Shown: positions 1 to 12,619 of the stretch, piece by piece
Numbering within the stretch: the first letter of the stretch is position 1
Layout: every line of letters starts with the position of its first letter
Assembly: GCF_030622045.1 (NCBI RefSeq)
Contig: NZ_CP130886.1
Coordinates: 6,456,001 to 6,520,000 of the forward strand
Source: Planctellipticum variicoloris
GTDB lineage: Bacteria > Planctomycetota > Planctomycetia > Planctomycetales > Planctomycetaceae
Reading direction: 5' to 3'
DNA length: 64,000 bases
The notes under the pieces: generated by a model
What the model saw: the letters and a program-made list of their open reading frames with translations, nothing else
What the model was told of the DNA's origin: nothing
Databases searched by the model: none
Made by a program: the position numbers and the translations under genes

Positions 1-1061
1 TGCTTCCGCCAGCGCCCAAGCTTGCTGAACTTCCCCAGCAGCAGGATCGCCCCCTTCTGAATCGACAGCGAGGGATCTTCAATCAGCCGGTCGGCCCGGA
101 AATCGAACCGCATCCCGAGCCCGTCGCAGTCCTCGCACATCCCCAGCGGGCTGTTGAAGCTGAAAAGCTGCGGCGAAGGAGGCTCGTAGCTGATCCCGCA
201 GTGCGTGCAGGCGTAGTCGGTGGAAAACAGCCGATCGGGTATCGGGCCTCGGGCTTCGGGCTTCGCAGAACTTGCGGAATCCAAGTCGTCGGGCGGCCGC
301 GCCTCGTCTTCCTCCGCGAAGCCCGAAGCCCGAAGCCCGAAGCCCGTCTCCTCCACCACCAGCTTCCCGCCCGCCAGATTCAACGCCGTCTCGACCGCCT
401 CCGCCACCCGGCCGCGCGGCGTCTTCCCGGCGACCAGCCGGTCGACGACCACGTCGATCGTGTGCCGCATCTGCTTGTCGAGCTGCTGATCGTCGGTGAG
501 CTGCACCACCTTGCCATCGACGCGGGCACGCAGAAAACCCTGTTTCAACAGATCCGTGAAGAGGTCGCGGAACTCCCCCTTCTGCCGCTGCACGAGCGGC
601 GCGAGAATTGAGTACTTCGTCCCCTCCGGCTGCCGGAGAACCCCCTCCAAAATCTGCTCCCGGCTCTGAGCCGTAATCGGCCGCCCGCACTGGTAGCAGG
701 CCGGCTTGCCGACGCGGGCGAAGAGCACGCGGAGATAGTCGTAGATCTCGGTGATCGTGCCGACCGTGCTGCGGGGATTCTTCCCGCCCGTCTTCTGCTG
801 AATCGAAATCGACGGCGCCAGACCGGTGATCGTGTCGACGTCGGGCTTGGGCATCTGCCCGAGAAACTGCCGGGCATAGCTCGACAGCGATTCGACGTAC
901 CGTCTCTGACCTTCGGCATAGAGCGTGTCGAAGGCCAGCGAGCTCTTGCCGCTGCCGCTGACCCCCGTCATGACGATGAGCTGATTGCGGGGCAACGTCA
1001 GACTGACGTTGCGCAGATTGTGTTCGCGGGCGCCGCGAATCACGATGTCGGCTGCGGGCAT
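1..1061 (-). CDS. uvrA: UvrABC excinuclease subunit A, 5' part (runs off the left edge)
   Basis: The first 353 residues of UvrA, the ATP-dependent damage sensor of nucleotide excision repair, read leftward from the ATG at 1061-1059. The N-terminus carries the UvrA Walker A motif GVSGSGKS (residues 33-40) followed by the family-typical stretch [17 protein letters not shown]. The first zinc module (CTHC ... CEDC, around residues 283-308) is present. Just before that module the protein has about 35 extra residues (roughly 241-276) where other UvrA proteins have a short linker. The insert is encoded by an in-frame palindromic repeat. The gene continues past position 1, so the second ABC domain is not visible. 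Long open frames elsewhere on this segment are shadows. Confidence 0.96.
   Translation of the reverse strand, partial: MPAADIVIRGAREHNLRNVSLTLPRNQLIVMTGVSGSGKSSLAFDTLYAEGQRRYVESLSSYARQFLGQMPKPDVDTITGLAPSISIQQKTGGKNPRSTVGTITEIYDYLRVLFARVGKPACYQCGRPITAQSREQILEGVLRQPEGTKYSILAPLVQRQKGEFRDLFTDLLKQGFLRARVDGKVVQLTDDQQLDKQMRHTIDVVVDRLVAGKTPRGRVAEAVETALNLAGGKLVVEETGFGLRASGFAEEDEARPPDDLDSASSAKPEARGPIPDRLFSTDYACTHCGISYEPPSPQLFSFNSPLGMCEDCDGLGMRFDFRADRLIEDPSLSIQKGAILLLGKFSKLGRWRK
244..346. repeat. Palindromic short-unit repeat inside uvrA
   Basis: Four units of the heptamer CGAAGCC stand in a row at 316-346. A shorter inverted counterpart (GGGCTTCGGGCTTCG) lies at 251-265. Together they make an imperfect inverted repeat spaced by about 50 bases. 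It is translated in frame in uvrA as an R-A-S-G-F and K-P-E-A-R type insert just ahead of the first zinc module. Confidence 0.8.
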
Positions 1062-1263
1062 GCTGGATCGATCGCAGGGGAAAGCGTCGTGAGGACAGTC
1101 GTTCAGACGAGTATAGGCAGCGCCATCGAACCGGCAACTGAACGGAGACGGGACGATTTTTCGGCTCGCGAGCTGCAATTTGCAGATGAGCCGACGAACA
1201 ACTTCCGCTAAACTGGTCTCCACGCCTGTTCATGCCAACTGACTGACATTTCGGAGGGTCCAT

Positions 1264-2508
1264 ATGCTGCCGCCCCGTCCCCTCTGCGGGTTCCTGCTCC
1301 TGGCCGGACTGACGGCGACCGGCTGGTCGCTGCTGCAGGCCCAGGACGGTCTGGACGCGGAGGCTCCGGATCTGGCCGGCCTGACCGGCAAGACCGTGAG
1401 CGTCCTGCTCAAAAACGGCAAGTACCTGCAGGACGCCGAAGTGACGAAGGCGGTGCCCGGGAACGAACCGAATTCGCTCAAGTCCCTCTCGGTGCGCCCG
1501 GCGGGTGAGAAACGGATTCAAACGTCGGCGGCCATCAACGTCACCGAGATCTTTCTGGAAGGTCAGCCGCTCGACGTGGCCGCCGACCTGAAAACCAAGC
1601 TGCTGAAGTTCTCGCCCGACGAACGCCGGGAACGGCTGACGTGGGAAGAGCGCGTCTCCGCGCAGCTCGAAAAGCGCCAGGCCCAACTGTGGCCGGAGCT
1701 GACCGCGGAAGAAAATGCGGAAGCGGTCGCCGAATACAAGACGTTTCTCGATGAAGTCCGCCAGGCGTCGCCGACGCTGCCCTGGAACCTCTACGAGACC
1801 CGCTACTACCTGTTCTTCACGGACATGCCGCAGGCGCAGATCGCCGGCTACGTCACCTATCTGGACGCCATGTATACGCAGCTCTGCAAGGCGTTCGGCG
1901 TCCCCGAAGGGAAGAACATCTGGCGCGGGAAGTGCGTAATCCTGGCGTTCGTCGACAAAGAAAATTTCTATGCCTTCGAGCAGAAGTACTACAACCACGA
2001 CGCCACCGGCGCGCAGGGCCTGTGCCACTCCCACGGCGACGGCAAGGTGATCATGTCCTGCTATCGCGGCGACAACCCCACATTCTTCGGCGTGGTGCTG
2101 GTGCACGAAACCTCTCACGGCTTTGTACACCGCGTGAAATCTTCCGCCCGCGTCCCCTCCTGGGTCAACGAAGGGATCGCCGACTGGATCGCCCAGGCCG
2201 TCGTCACCAGCGACACGGAGGTGCAGCATCGCCAGCAGGAAGGCATCACCCGGATCCGCCAGACCGGCTCGGTCGGCACGAATTTCCTGGCCGACGACGC
2301 CCGGATCGAAGCCTGGCAATACGGCCTGGCGACCAACATGGTCACCTTCCTCCTCAAGCTCGACGGCAAGCGCTACCGGCAGTTCATCGACGGTATCAAA
2401 GAAGGTCTGCCGCCCGAGGAAAGCCTGCAGCAGTCCTACGGCATGAACTACCAGCAGTTCCTCGTCCGCTACGGTCAGTCCGTGGGAGTACCGCAGTTGC
2501 GACCGTAG
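1264..2508 (+). CDS. Secreted HExxH metallopeptidase-like protein (DUF1570-type)
   Basis: A 414-residue protein with an N-terminal hydrophobic signal sequence (roughly residues 6-26, ending near LLQAQ). The central part is charged and predicted helical. The C-terminal half has the zinc-binding pattern H281-E-T-S-H285 followed by W-V-N-E303-G-I-A, the gluzincin-like arrangement in which the downstream glutamate is the third metal ligand. The start ATG at 1264 is preceded by GGAGGG at 1251-1256, a good ribosome binding site. Likely an exported zinc hydrolase of unknown substrate. It is one of three proteins with this motif layout in the window (also 4391-5869 and 13670-14773). Family membership by motif is good; actual peptidase activity is inference. 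Confidence 0.85.
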   Translation: MLPPRPLCGFLLLAGLTATGWSLLQAQDGLDAEAPDLAGLTGKTVSVLLKNGKYLQDAEVTKAVPGNEPNSLKSLSVRPAGEKRIQTSAAINVTEIFLEGQPLDVAADLKTKLLKFSPDERRERLTWEERVSAQLEKRQAQLWPELTAEENAEAVAEYKTFLDEVRQASPTLPWNLYETRYYLFFTDMPQAQIAGYVTYLDAMYTQLCKAFGVPEGKNIWRGKCVILAFVDKENFYAFEQKYYNHDATGAQGLCHSHGDGKVIMSCYRGDNPTFFGVVLVHETSHGFVHRVKSSARVPSWVNEGIADWIAQAVVTSDTEVQHRQQEGITRIRQTGSVGTNFLADDARIEAWQYGLATNMVTFLLKLDGKRYRQFIDGIKEGLPPEESLQQSYGMNYQQFLVRYGQSVGVPQLRP

Positions 2509-2658
2509 GTGGAAGTCGGGCACGTCGCGATCCAACGGAACTTCGGGAGATAGGACCTGGCGCGGATCGAAGCGACGAATCCATCATCGGATTTGCGCAG
2601 GTTGAGAAATCCCGTCCGCGTGGAATTGGCCCCGAGTTTCATACGGACAGGAGAAACC

Positions 2659-2967
2659 ATGCTCGACATTCCGGAAGACGTCGACTCGCTGACCAACTTC
2701 AAGCGGCAGACCGCCGACGACCTGAGGCGACGACAAACCACCGGATCCCCGCTGGTGCTGACGGTGAACGGCAAGACCGCAGTGGTCGTCCAGGACGCAG
2801 CCGCTGATCAGCCCTTGGTCGAGCGCGCCGCACGAACGGACCGGGACGAAACCGTTGCCGCGATTCGTGACGGACTGGCCGACGCGGAGGCCGGCCGAGT
2901 AAAGCCGGCCCGGCGGGCGCTCAAAGCGCTCGCCAGGAAGTATGGGATCCCCACTTCGGACGAGTGA
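2659..2967 (+). CDS. Phd/YefM-like antitoxin
   Basis: A 102-residue acidic protein starting at the ATG at 2659, with AGGAG just upstream (2649-2653). The N-terminal segment (EDVDSLTNFKRQTADDL ... GSPLVLTVNGKTAVVVQD) matches the Phd/YefM antitoxin fold, in which the N-terminal domain binds operator DNA and the C-terminal tail neutralises a ParE/RelE toxin. An open frame with a typical ParE start follows after one base, but it loses similarity after 20 residues, so the toxin partner is broken. The antitoxin may be an orphan that still autoregulates or cross-protects. Confidence 0.75.
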   Translation: MLDIPEDVDSLTNFKRQTADDLRRRQTTGSPLVLTVNGKTAVVVQDAAADQPLVERAARTDRDETVAAIRDGLADAEAGRVKPARRALKALARKYGIPTSDE

Positions 2968-2968
2968 T

Positions 2969-3028
2969 ATGACCTGCCGCGTCGTGTTGACCGACATGGC
3001 GGAGTCGGATGTCGAAACGGTCCGGGAT
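2969..3028 (+). pseudogene. Remnant of a ParE/RelE-type toxin gene
   Basis: The ATG at 2969 lies one base after the antitoxin stop, the usual spacing in such operons. The first 20 codons read MTCRVVLTDMAESDVETVRD, which fits the start of a ParE/RelE toxin (a beta strand and then a helix beginning with an acidic pair). After that the frame continues for about 120 codons in unrelated, shadow-like sequence that overlaps the next gene in another frame. The toxin was probably truncated by a deletion whose right end lies near position 3030. Confidence 0.55.
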
Positions 3029-3107
3029 CCGAAACCTTACAGACCGTCACGGGGTAGTCTTTCCCAGCTTGCAAACTCCAGGGTCTGCCCCTCAGAAAGC
3101 CGCGTTC

Positions 3108-4106
3108 ATGCTCCACCGCCTGCTGTTTTCGCTGTTGATCATCTCTTCCAGCCTCTCCTTCACGCGCGGCGCCGAACCGGCCTCCACATTTCAGGCGCGA
3201 GACACCTTGTCGGTCGGCAAGGAAACGTCCGCCGATGCGCAAGCCTGTCTCGACGGGCTCTGCTGGACGCCGACAACCTTCGACGTCACGCTCGAACCCC
3301 CGCGCGATCACGGCGGCATGGAAGCCTACGTCCGCTTTCCCTCTCCCCGACCCAGCGGCAATGCCATCAACGACCTGGTGTCGATGGAGTGGTATCCGGC
3401 TCTGGATGCTGACCGCAAACGGATGCGGGCGCCGGCTGTCGTCGTGGTCCACGAGTCCGGCTCCCAGATGGAAGTCGGCCGGCTGTTCGCCAAAGCACTC
3501 GCCGCCCGGAAAGTCCACGCCTTCCTGATCCAGCTCCCCTACTACGGACCGCGGAAGCCCGAGGGCTTCAGCCGCGACGCCGACAACGTCCTCCCCGCGC
3601 TCCGGCAGGCGGTCGCCGACGTCCGGCGGGCGCGCGACGCGGTCGCTGTGCTCCCCGACGTCGACGGCGCGCACGTGAGCCTGCAGGGAACGAGCCTGGG
3701 GGGCTTCGTGACGGCCTCCGTCGCCGGACTCGACGCCGGCTACCAGCGGATTTTCATCATGCTGGCCGGGGGAGACCTCTACGGCGTCATCACCAACGGC
3801 ACGCGCGAAGCAGCCCAGCTCCGCGAACTGCTGGAGAAGAAGGGTTACACGGGCGAGCGACTGCGGGAGATCATCCTGCCCATCGAGCCGTTGCGCCTGG
3901 CGCACCGGATTCGACCCGACGTCACCTGGATCTACTCCGCAGACAAGGATCAGGTCGTACCGCTGCAGAACGTCCAGCGACTGGCGGACGCCGCGAAGCT
4001 CCCCGCCGACCATCACGTCACGCTCTGGGGCGACCACTACAAAGTGATCGTCTACTTTCCAGTGATCATCGAACACATCGACCAGCGTTTGAGCCGCCCG
4101 GAGTAG
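3108..4106 (+). CDS. Secreted alpha/beta hydrolase
   Basis: A 332-residue protein with a signal peptide (MLHRLLFSLLIISSS ... FTRGAEP). The frame is open upstream to 3009, but the ATG at 3108 directly precedes the signal sequence and is preferred. The alpha/beta-hydrolase catalytic set is visible: nucleophile elbow G-T-S196-L-G-G, acid in S-A-D279-K-D281, and H310 in G-D-H-Y. A VVVHESGSQ strand-turn before it may form the oxyanion region. Probably an exported esterase or acyl hydrolase; the substrate is unknown. It starts just after the toxin remnant. Confidence 0.82.
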   Translation: MLHRLLFSLLIISSSLSFTRGAEPASTFQARDTLSVGKETSADAQACLDGLCWTPTTFDVTLEPPRDHGGMEAYVRFPSPRPSGNAINDLVSMEWYPALDADRKRMRAPAVVVVHESGSQMEVGRLFAKALAARKVHAFLIQLPYYGPRKPEGFSRDADNVLPALRQAVADVRRARDAVAVLPDVDGAHVSLQGTSLGGFVTASVAGLDAGYQRIFIMLAGGDLYGVITNGTREAAQLRELLEKKGYTGERLREIILPIEPLRLAHRIRPDVTWIYSADKDQVVPLQNVQRLADAAKLPADHHVTLWGDHYKVIVYFPVIIEHIDQRLSRPE

Positions 4107-4127
4107 CGCCGACTCCGCCAGCCGAAC

Positions 4128-4385
4128 TGGAGGAAGATCACTCGCAGGGGCGCAGAAAGAAGAGGAGATCGCAGACAAAGCGGAAGAGCGAAGATTTCAC
4201 GCAACGGCGCAAAACGGAACACAAAGACGCCAGAAGACGAATGAGTGGCGAACGGAAGAAGTCGAGAGTCCAGAGCCAGCAAAGTCAGCCTCCCGCTCAT
4301 CTTCTCCGGCGATAAGCGATCCGCGATCCGCGATAAGCCCTCTCCTCTGGCTACTCGCTATTCCCTACTCGCTATTCCCTTCTCA
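4128..4385. repeat. Dispersed intergenic repeat, family A, copy 1
   Basis: About 250 bases of non-coding DNA closely resembling 24973-25185. Shared blocks include GATTTCACGCAACGGCG or close variants, GAAGAAGTCGAGAGTC, CAGCAAAGTCAGCCT, a variant of TCTTCTCCGGCGATAAGCGATCCG, and at the end the short-unit run ACTCGCTATTCCC repeated. The terminal part also recurs inverted at 10288-10330. Lies between the hydrolase gene and the convergent gene at 4391-5869. Confidence 0.75.
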
Positions 4386-4390
4386 ACCCG

Positions 4391-5869
4391 CTACGGCACA
4401 AATTCCCTCAGAAACTCCGCGTACTGCCGATCCAGCTCCTCGTACCGGACCCCGGTCAGATCGTCGAGCGACCGGGCCCGGGAGCGAATGGACGCGTCTC
4501 CGCTGTAGAGCTGCGTCAGGTGGGCGACGAGGGCGTCGCGGTACTGACCGTCACCGTAATGCATGAAAAACGCCGCCAGCCCCGAGGCCTCGGAGTAGTT
4601 CTTGCCCACCTGGGGATGGTGCTGAAACTCTTTGGCCCCCATCCCCGAGAGCTCCTGCAGCGGGACGTAGTATCGGTCGACGAGCAGCGTCTGCCGCGCA
4701 TTCTCGAAGCGGATGTACGACGGGTCGCCGATTGAGACGCCCCGGTCGCTGCGACGATACGACTCCATGTAACAGGCGATCCCCTCGACAATCCAGAAAT
4801 GAGCCTCCTCGGCGATCGGCCGTTCGTGATCGAACGCTTCATAGAACAACTGATGCGTCGATTCGTGGTACAGCGTCGCCAGATTCTCCGCCGCCTCATC
4901 GTGGAAGAAGTGCACCGTCCGGTCGGACGTGTAGTACATCCCGTTGGTCTGCGCGATCTGCGGAAACCGGTCCTTGAGCCGGTCGACGTATTCCTCGCGC
5001 GTCCGGTAGTAGTACACCAGTTTGGGAGGCGCCACCGACCGCGAACTCGCCCCCTCGAACATCTTCCGCATCTGGTCGGGCGTGCTGAAGTACCCGGCGA
5101 AGACCTCGTGAAACAGCTCGTAATACTCTTCGAGCGCCTGCGCCAGCTCGACCCCTTTCTCCAGACTCACATTCGTCCGGATCTTGTAGTGGTCCGTCCG
5201 GACCTCCCACGCCTTCCGGAAGTCCCGACGGACTTCTGCGGCCCGCGCCGCCGACATCCAGCGGCTGTCCACCAGCTCCTCGCCAGCCTCCAGATGCGGC
5301 AGGTGGCTCTTGAGCACCCAGCCGAACCGATCGTCCCAGACATATCCGTTGCGCAGCATGTCGGCGGCCAGCGCCGAGACCCAGCGCTGCTCGTGCCGCA
5401 CGAAGCCCAGCACTCGTCGAGCCTTGTCGTGATCGGGATTGTGCCGTAACGCTTCCCGCACCATGTTGTAGGCATAGCCCGAGAATCCGGCCTTCAGCAC
5501 ACGGCGAGCGAATAGATAGACGTCGCCAGCGTGTCTTTCTCGAAGATCGCGCAGTCGATTCCAGACGGTTCGCGCGTCTCGCGTCAAAACATCCGGCGGA
5601 TTCGACTGAGCGGTCTCCGGAAGATCCTCACTTCTCAGCTCCGATGGTTTCGGCAGCTCACGGAGCCGGTCGATCTCCTCCGCCATCGGGGTCAGCCCGA
5701 GTTCGACGCAGCGCTCGCGAACGGAATTCAGTTGCACCACATAGTCGGCATGGAGTTTCTGAAACTGCTGCTGCAGTCCGATCAACTCACGCCCCGGCGC
5801 AGCCTCGACGGGGACTGCAAACAGGAGACACGCGGCAGTTGCGACGGCGCGCAGCCCGGAGAACGACAT
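4391..5869 (-). CDS. Secreted HExxH metallopeptidase-like protein (DUF1570-type), long form
   Basis: A 492-residue protein with an N-terminal signal sequence (about residues 6-24, ending VEAAPG). A helical region follows, with a tetratricopeptide-like feel around residues 115-155 (YLFARRVLKAGFSGYAYNM). The C-terminal domain holds H335-E-S-T-H339 and, downstream, W-I-V-E362-G-I-A-C, the same layout as in 1264-2508. The frame runs from the ATG at 5869 to the stop at 4391. Probably exported and zinc-dependent; substrate unknown. Transcribed leftward and convergent with the hydrolase gene, with a repeat between them. Confidence 0.85.
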   Translation of the reverse strand: MSFSGLRAVATAACLLFAVPVEAAPGRELIGLQQQFQKLHADYVVQLNSVRERCVELGLTPMAEEIDRLRELPKPSELRSEDLPETAQSNPPDVLTRDARTVWNRLRDLRERHAGDVYLFARRVLKAGFSGYAYNMVREALRHNPDHDKARRVLGFVRHEQRWVSALAADMLRNGYVWDDRFGWVLKSHLPHLEAGEELVDSRWMSAARAAEVRRDFRKAWEVRTDHYKIRTNVSLEKGVELAQALEEYYELFHEVFAGYFSTPDQMRKMFEGASSRSVAPPKLVYYYRTREEYVDRLKDRFPQIAQTNGMYYTSDRTVHFFHDEAAENLATLYHESTHQLFYEAFDHERPIAEEAHFWIVEGIACYMESYRRSDRGVSIGDPSYIRFENARQTLLVDRYYVPLQELSGMGAKEFQHHPQVGKNYSEASGLAAFFMHYGDGQYRDALVAHLTQLYSGDASIRSRARSLDDLTGVRYEELDRQYAEFLREFVP

Positions 5870-6684
5870 GAGCGGTTTTCCGATAGGATTCCGGCGGCTG
5901 GCTCAGGAGAGAACGCAATCCGCGGACGCGCGGATCTGCACAGGCGATTCTACGACGGAGTCGATGGCCTGCGAAGACGGGTTCGCCAGATTCCGCTTAA
6001 CGTGTTTCCCGGAAGCCACTTACGGCAGATTCTTTCAATCGCGGACACAGGCGGGGCTCTGCTCGCGACCGATCCGTATCGGTTTTCCGCGGCTCGGCGG
6101 TTCGGTGGGGAACGATTCCCACGGCACACCGCTTGCATTTCCAGGGGTTGTACGAAGACTTTCCAGGGGCAGGGACCGGCATTGACCCTCTCTCCTGGAC
6201 CCAATAAACTCCGATGCCAGGACAGTTTACGTCGTTCTCTTCCCGCTCTCGGCAGCCGCTTTCCAGCGATAGCCCGATTCTGGCAGGGGCGGCGGATCGG
6301 GAGCGACGCCCCTGTCAGTCTGGCAGCGGCGTGCGGATTGTGACGGGAAACGTGGCAACTTTTACCGGTCGGAAGTCAAGCTGACCCGATCTGAGGTCCG
6401 GTGAACCCGATGCAGTGACGTCGCATCCCCGGTTTCGAGCATTCAAGGGATTGTTTTCTGGAAGTCTGCACCAGTCTGGACGGTGCCGGGAATCCCGGAA
6501 GCGCAAGCCGCCCGGCTTGCGACCGGATCGCGATTTCCTTCCGTCTGGCCTGGAGCCGGCATTCCGTACGGATACCGATAGAGTCAAACCCCCTGCTCCT
6601 GCATTCCATTCTGAAGTGTCCGCCGGTCCGGCGACACGCCAGCGGGAACCGGGAAGCGGGATAACTCCGCGAGCGGATAGCGTC
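5870..6684. other. Long non-coding gap upstream of secA
   Basis: About 815 bases between the divergent HExxH gene and secA. No reading frame here has plausible protein character; those that exist are arginine- and proline-rich shadows. A small perfect hairpin (GCAAGCC GCCC GGCTTGC) lies at 6503-6520. It should hold the promoter and 5' leader of secA. I see no recognisable secA regulatory peptide or riboswitch. Confidence 0.5.
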
Positions 6685-10263
<3,579 letters not shown>

Positions 10264-10287
10264 TGCTGTGCCACACTTTGGACTCCA

Positions 10288-10330
10288 GATTGAGCGAATA
10301 GCGAGCAGGGAATAGCGAATAGCCAGACAA
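10288..10330. repeat. Dispersed repeat, family A, inverted partial copy
   Basis: GAGCGAATAGCGAGCAGGGAATAGCGAATAGCCAG is close to the reverse complement of the short-unit runs that end family A at 4350-4385 and 25157-25175 (GGCTACTCGCTATTC...). It lies about 25 bases after the secA stop. Confidence 0.65.
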
Positions 10331-10445
10331 CAGCGAAACCCAAGAGACTTCCTCTGGTTGCTCCCTGTTCGTCCTGCATCAGCAGCCGAAAACGTGACCG
10401 TGACAAAGCGCTCGACACGCCTCATCCTGCTTCGCCAGTTATCCC

Positions 10446-10468
10446 AGGCGGCGCAAAATGCGCCGCCT
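10446..10468 (+). terminator. Perfect 10-bp hairpin downstream of secA
   Basis: AGGCGGCGCA, a loop of AAA, then TGCGCCGCCT: a perfect 10-bp GC-rich stem with a 3-base loop, 183 bases after the secA stop. No T-run follows, so intrinsic termination is uncertain; it could instead protect the 3' end or be a repeat element. Confidence 0.45.
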
Positions 10469-10711
10469 GTTGCAGAATGGTTCGTGGCGACTGCGGAATT
10501 CTGCGGCGGAGTGCAGCGTCGTAACACGTTGTTGCAGTGATGGTTAGCGGCAGCGCTCCCGCAGAAACGGCATATTCCGCGAGTCCTCACTGAGGTCGTC
10601 GTTCCGGAGCCAGAGTCGCCGGTTCGAGGAAATCCTGCGGACTGCGGTCCGTGTTTAGTCTCTCCAGCGGGGGTCATGCTCGACTCCCGGAACTTCTGGG
10701 AGGCGCCTGTC

Positions 10712-10840
10712 ATGGAATCGCTCGTCCTGTCGGTCGTGGACTGGATTCATCTCTGGTCCCCCGAAAACTTTGTGTATGCGTCGCTGGCCATTTCGGGCGG
10801 GTCGCTGATCTACCTGCATGTGATGTCAAAGATTCGCTAA
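10712..10840 (+). CDS. Small membrane protein, 42 residues
   Basis: A short open frame, ATG 10712 to TAA 10838-10840, with GGGAGG at 10698-10703 at a suitable distance. It begins MESLVLSVVDWIHLWSPENF and then has a hydrophobic stretch (VYASLAISGGSLIYLHVM) long enough for one membrane span, ending with basic SKIR. Neighbours are secA upstream and waaA downstream. I do not recognise a family. The good ribosome binding site, balanced amino-acid make-up and membrane segment make it more credible than random short frames. Confidence 0.5.
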   Translation: MESLVLSVVDWIHLWSPENFVYASLAISGGSLIYLHVMSKIR

Positions 10841-10973
10841 GCCAGTCGCGAAGGGTGGCCGGGTCGAAGTCTTCGACGACCCGGAGCCAGCGTCGCACCC
10901 CGTGGAAACTGGGTCGTCGCGGACTCCGACCCAGCCACCCGTTTACGAGACTCATGGGACACTGGTGGTAGAA

Positions 10974-11007
10974 GAGGTGAGCCTCGCGGACTCGACTCAC
11001 CCTACCC
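10974..11007. repeat. Dispersed palindromic repeat, family B
   Basis: GAGGTGAGCCTCG followed by CGGACTCGACTCACCC. The GGTGAG and CTCACC ends are complementary. Two further copies in opposite orientations are at 14895-14925 and 14939-14970. Lies in the leader region of waaA. Confidence 0.7.
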
Positions 11008-11088
11008 GGCCAAGGCGGCTTGGCACTCCGCTGTGCGCGGATGGCGGGGCCGGCTATAACTCCCTGCACACTGGGGAAGGGAGTCCCG

Positions 11089-12390
11089 ATGGCGGCGCTG
11101 CTGCTCAACCTGATTTACGGTTCGCTGCTGTTGTTCGCTGCGCCGTGGCTGTGTTACCGCCGCTGGGTGCAGCGCAAGCCGGTCGCCGGTTTGCGGGAGA
11201 AACTCGTCGGCCGCATCGAGCGACGGTTTCCGGAACAGCGCTGCCTCTGGATCCACGCGGTCAGCGTCGGCGAGGTGCTGCAGCTTCAGGGACTCATCCC
11301 CGCGCTGCAGGCCGGGCATCCGACCGCCGAGCTGCTGCTGACCGTGACCACGGGGACCGGCTACGACGTAGCGCGGGCCAAGTTCCCGCAGTGCACCGTC
11401 GCCTATTTTCCGCTCGATTTCTCCTGGTCCGTCCGCCGCGCGCTGCGGTCGGTCCGTCCCGATCTGATCGTGCTTGTCGAGCTGGAGCTCTGGCCGAATT
11501 TTCTGCTGGCGGCGAGATTGCTGGGGATTCCCGTCGCACTGATCAATGCGCGGATGAGTCCCCGAAGTTTCCGGGGGTATCAGCGGCTGCGTCCGCTGGT
11601 GTCGCGGTTGCTCGGCGGCCTGAGCCTCGTCGGCGCGCAGACGCCGGAGTACGGCGAGCGGCTGATCGCGCTGGGGGGGTCGCCGGATCGCGTCCGGGTG
11701 ACTGGAAACATCAAGTTCGATCGCGTCGAGCTGCGGCGCGACAATCCCCGGACGCTTGAGCTGGCGAAGGCGTTCGGGCTGAAACCGGGCGAGCGGGTTT
11801 TCATTGCGGGGAGCACGCAGGAAACCGAGGAGGAACTGGCGGTCGAGACCTGGCTGGGACTGCGATTCCAGTTTCCCGAACTGCGACTGATCCTTGTCCC
11901 CAGGCACAAGGAACGGTTCGAAGATGTCGCGCGACTCGTGACCGACCGGGGGCTGCCGCTGTTCCGTCGCAGCCAGCCGGCCGCGACGATTTCCGGTCAG
12001 CCGGTGCTGCTGCTCGACACGCTCGGGGAACTGGGGGCGTGCTGGGGTCTGGCCGACGTCGCCTTTGTGGGGGGGAGTCTGACGCAGCGGGGTGGGCAGA
12101 ACATGCTTGAGCCGGCGGCCTATGGGGCCGCGGTGCTATTCGGACCGAACACCTGGAACTTCAAGGACATCGTCGCCGAGCTGCTCGCGCGGGATGCTGC
12201 GGAGGTCGTCCGCGACGGGGCCGAGTTGACGGCTGCCGTTCGTCGGTTGCTGAGCGAACCGGACCTTGCGACAGGACGTGCTCGACGCGCCCGCGAGTTT
12301 GTCGAGATGCAGCAGGGGGCGACGCAGCGGACGGTCGAGCTGCTGGAAGCGGTCTGGCCGGGAGAGAGTGCGCCGCGGCGCGCGGCTTGA
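11089..12390 (+). CDS. waaA: 3-deoxy-D-manno-octulosonic acid (Kdo) transferase
   Basis: A 433-residue family GT30 enzyme that adds Kdo to lipid A precursors at the cytoplasmic face of the inner membrane, indicating an LPS-type outer membrane. The start ATG at 11089 is preceded by GGGGAAGGGAG. An N-terminal membrane anchor (MAALLLNLIYGSLLLFAAPW) is followed by family landmarks: CLWIHAVSVGEV (around residues 47-58), TVTTGTGYD, YFPLDFSW, the ELWPNFL segment, NARMSPRSFRGY, and in the second Rossmann domain G-N-I-K-F-D and DTLGELG ... FVGGSL. Length fits the family. Confidence 0.95.
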   Translation: MAALLLNLIYGSLLLFAAPWLCYRRWVQRKPVAGLREKLVGRIERRFPEQRCLWIHAVSVGEVLQLQGLIPALQAGHPTAELLLTVTTGTGYDVARAKFPQCTVAYFPLDFSWSVRRALRSVRPDLIVLVELELWPNFLLAARLLGIPVALINARMSPRSFRGYQRLRPLVSRLLGGLSLVGAQTPEYGERLIALGGSPDRVRVTGNIKFDRVELRRDNPRTLELAKAFGLKPGERVFIAGSTQETEEELAVETWLGLRFQFPELRLILVPRHKERFEDVARLVTDRGLPLFRRSQPAATISGQPVLLLDTLGELGACWGLADVAFVGGSLTQRGGQNMLEPAAYGAAVLFGPNTWNFKDIVAELLARDAAEVVRDGAELTAAVRRLLSEPDLATGRARRAREFVEMQQGATQRTVELLEAVWPGESAPRRAA

Positions 12391-12619
12391 AGTGATTCGG
12401 GAGTGTCGTTGGTTGGCACCTCGACCCTCACTGAAGCTATTTGGCTGTTTCTAGTTCGCAAGATGCGCCACTGGTCCCAGAGATGAATGGCACTGACGGC
12501 GTTCTTAATTGTTTTGGCATTCAACCGATATCAACGAAACGTATCCATCTGACAAACCAGAATCGAAGGGGTCTCGATCGCCGCGCCCTGGCTGACAGGA
12601 GAGTGACTGATGTGGAAGC

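Noticed and set aside
79-2535. 818-residue minus-strand open frame
   Set aside because: It overlaps uvrA in another frame and a real plus-strand gene; its protein is low-complexity R/G/A-rich and shows no family motifs.
6415-6684. 90-residue N-terminal extension of SecA
   Set aside because: Composition is like untranslated leader (P/R/S-rich), and SecA similarity begins at MEFLEK (6685).
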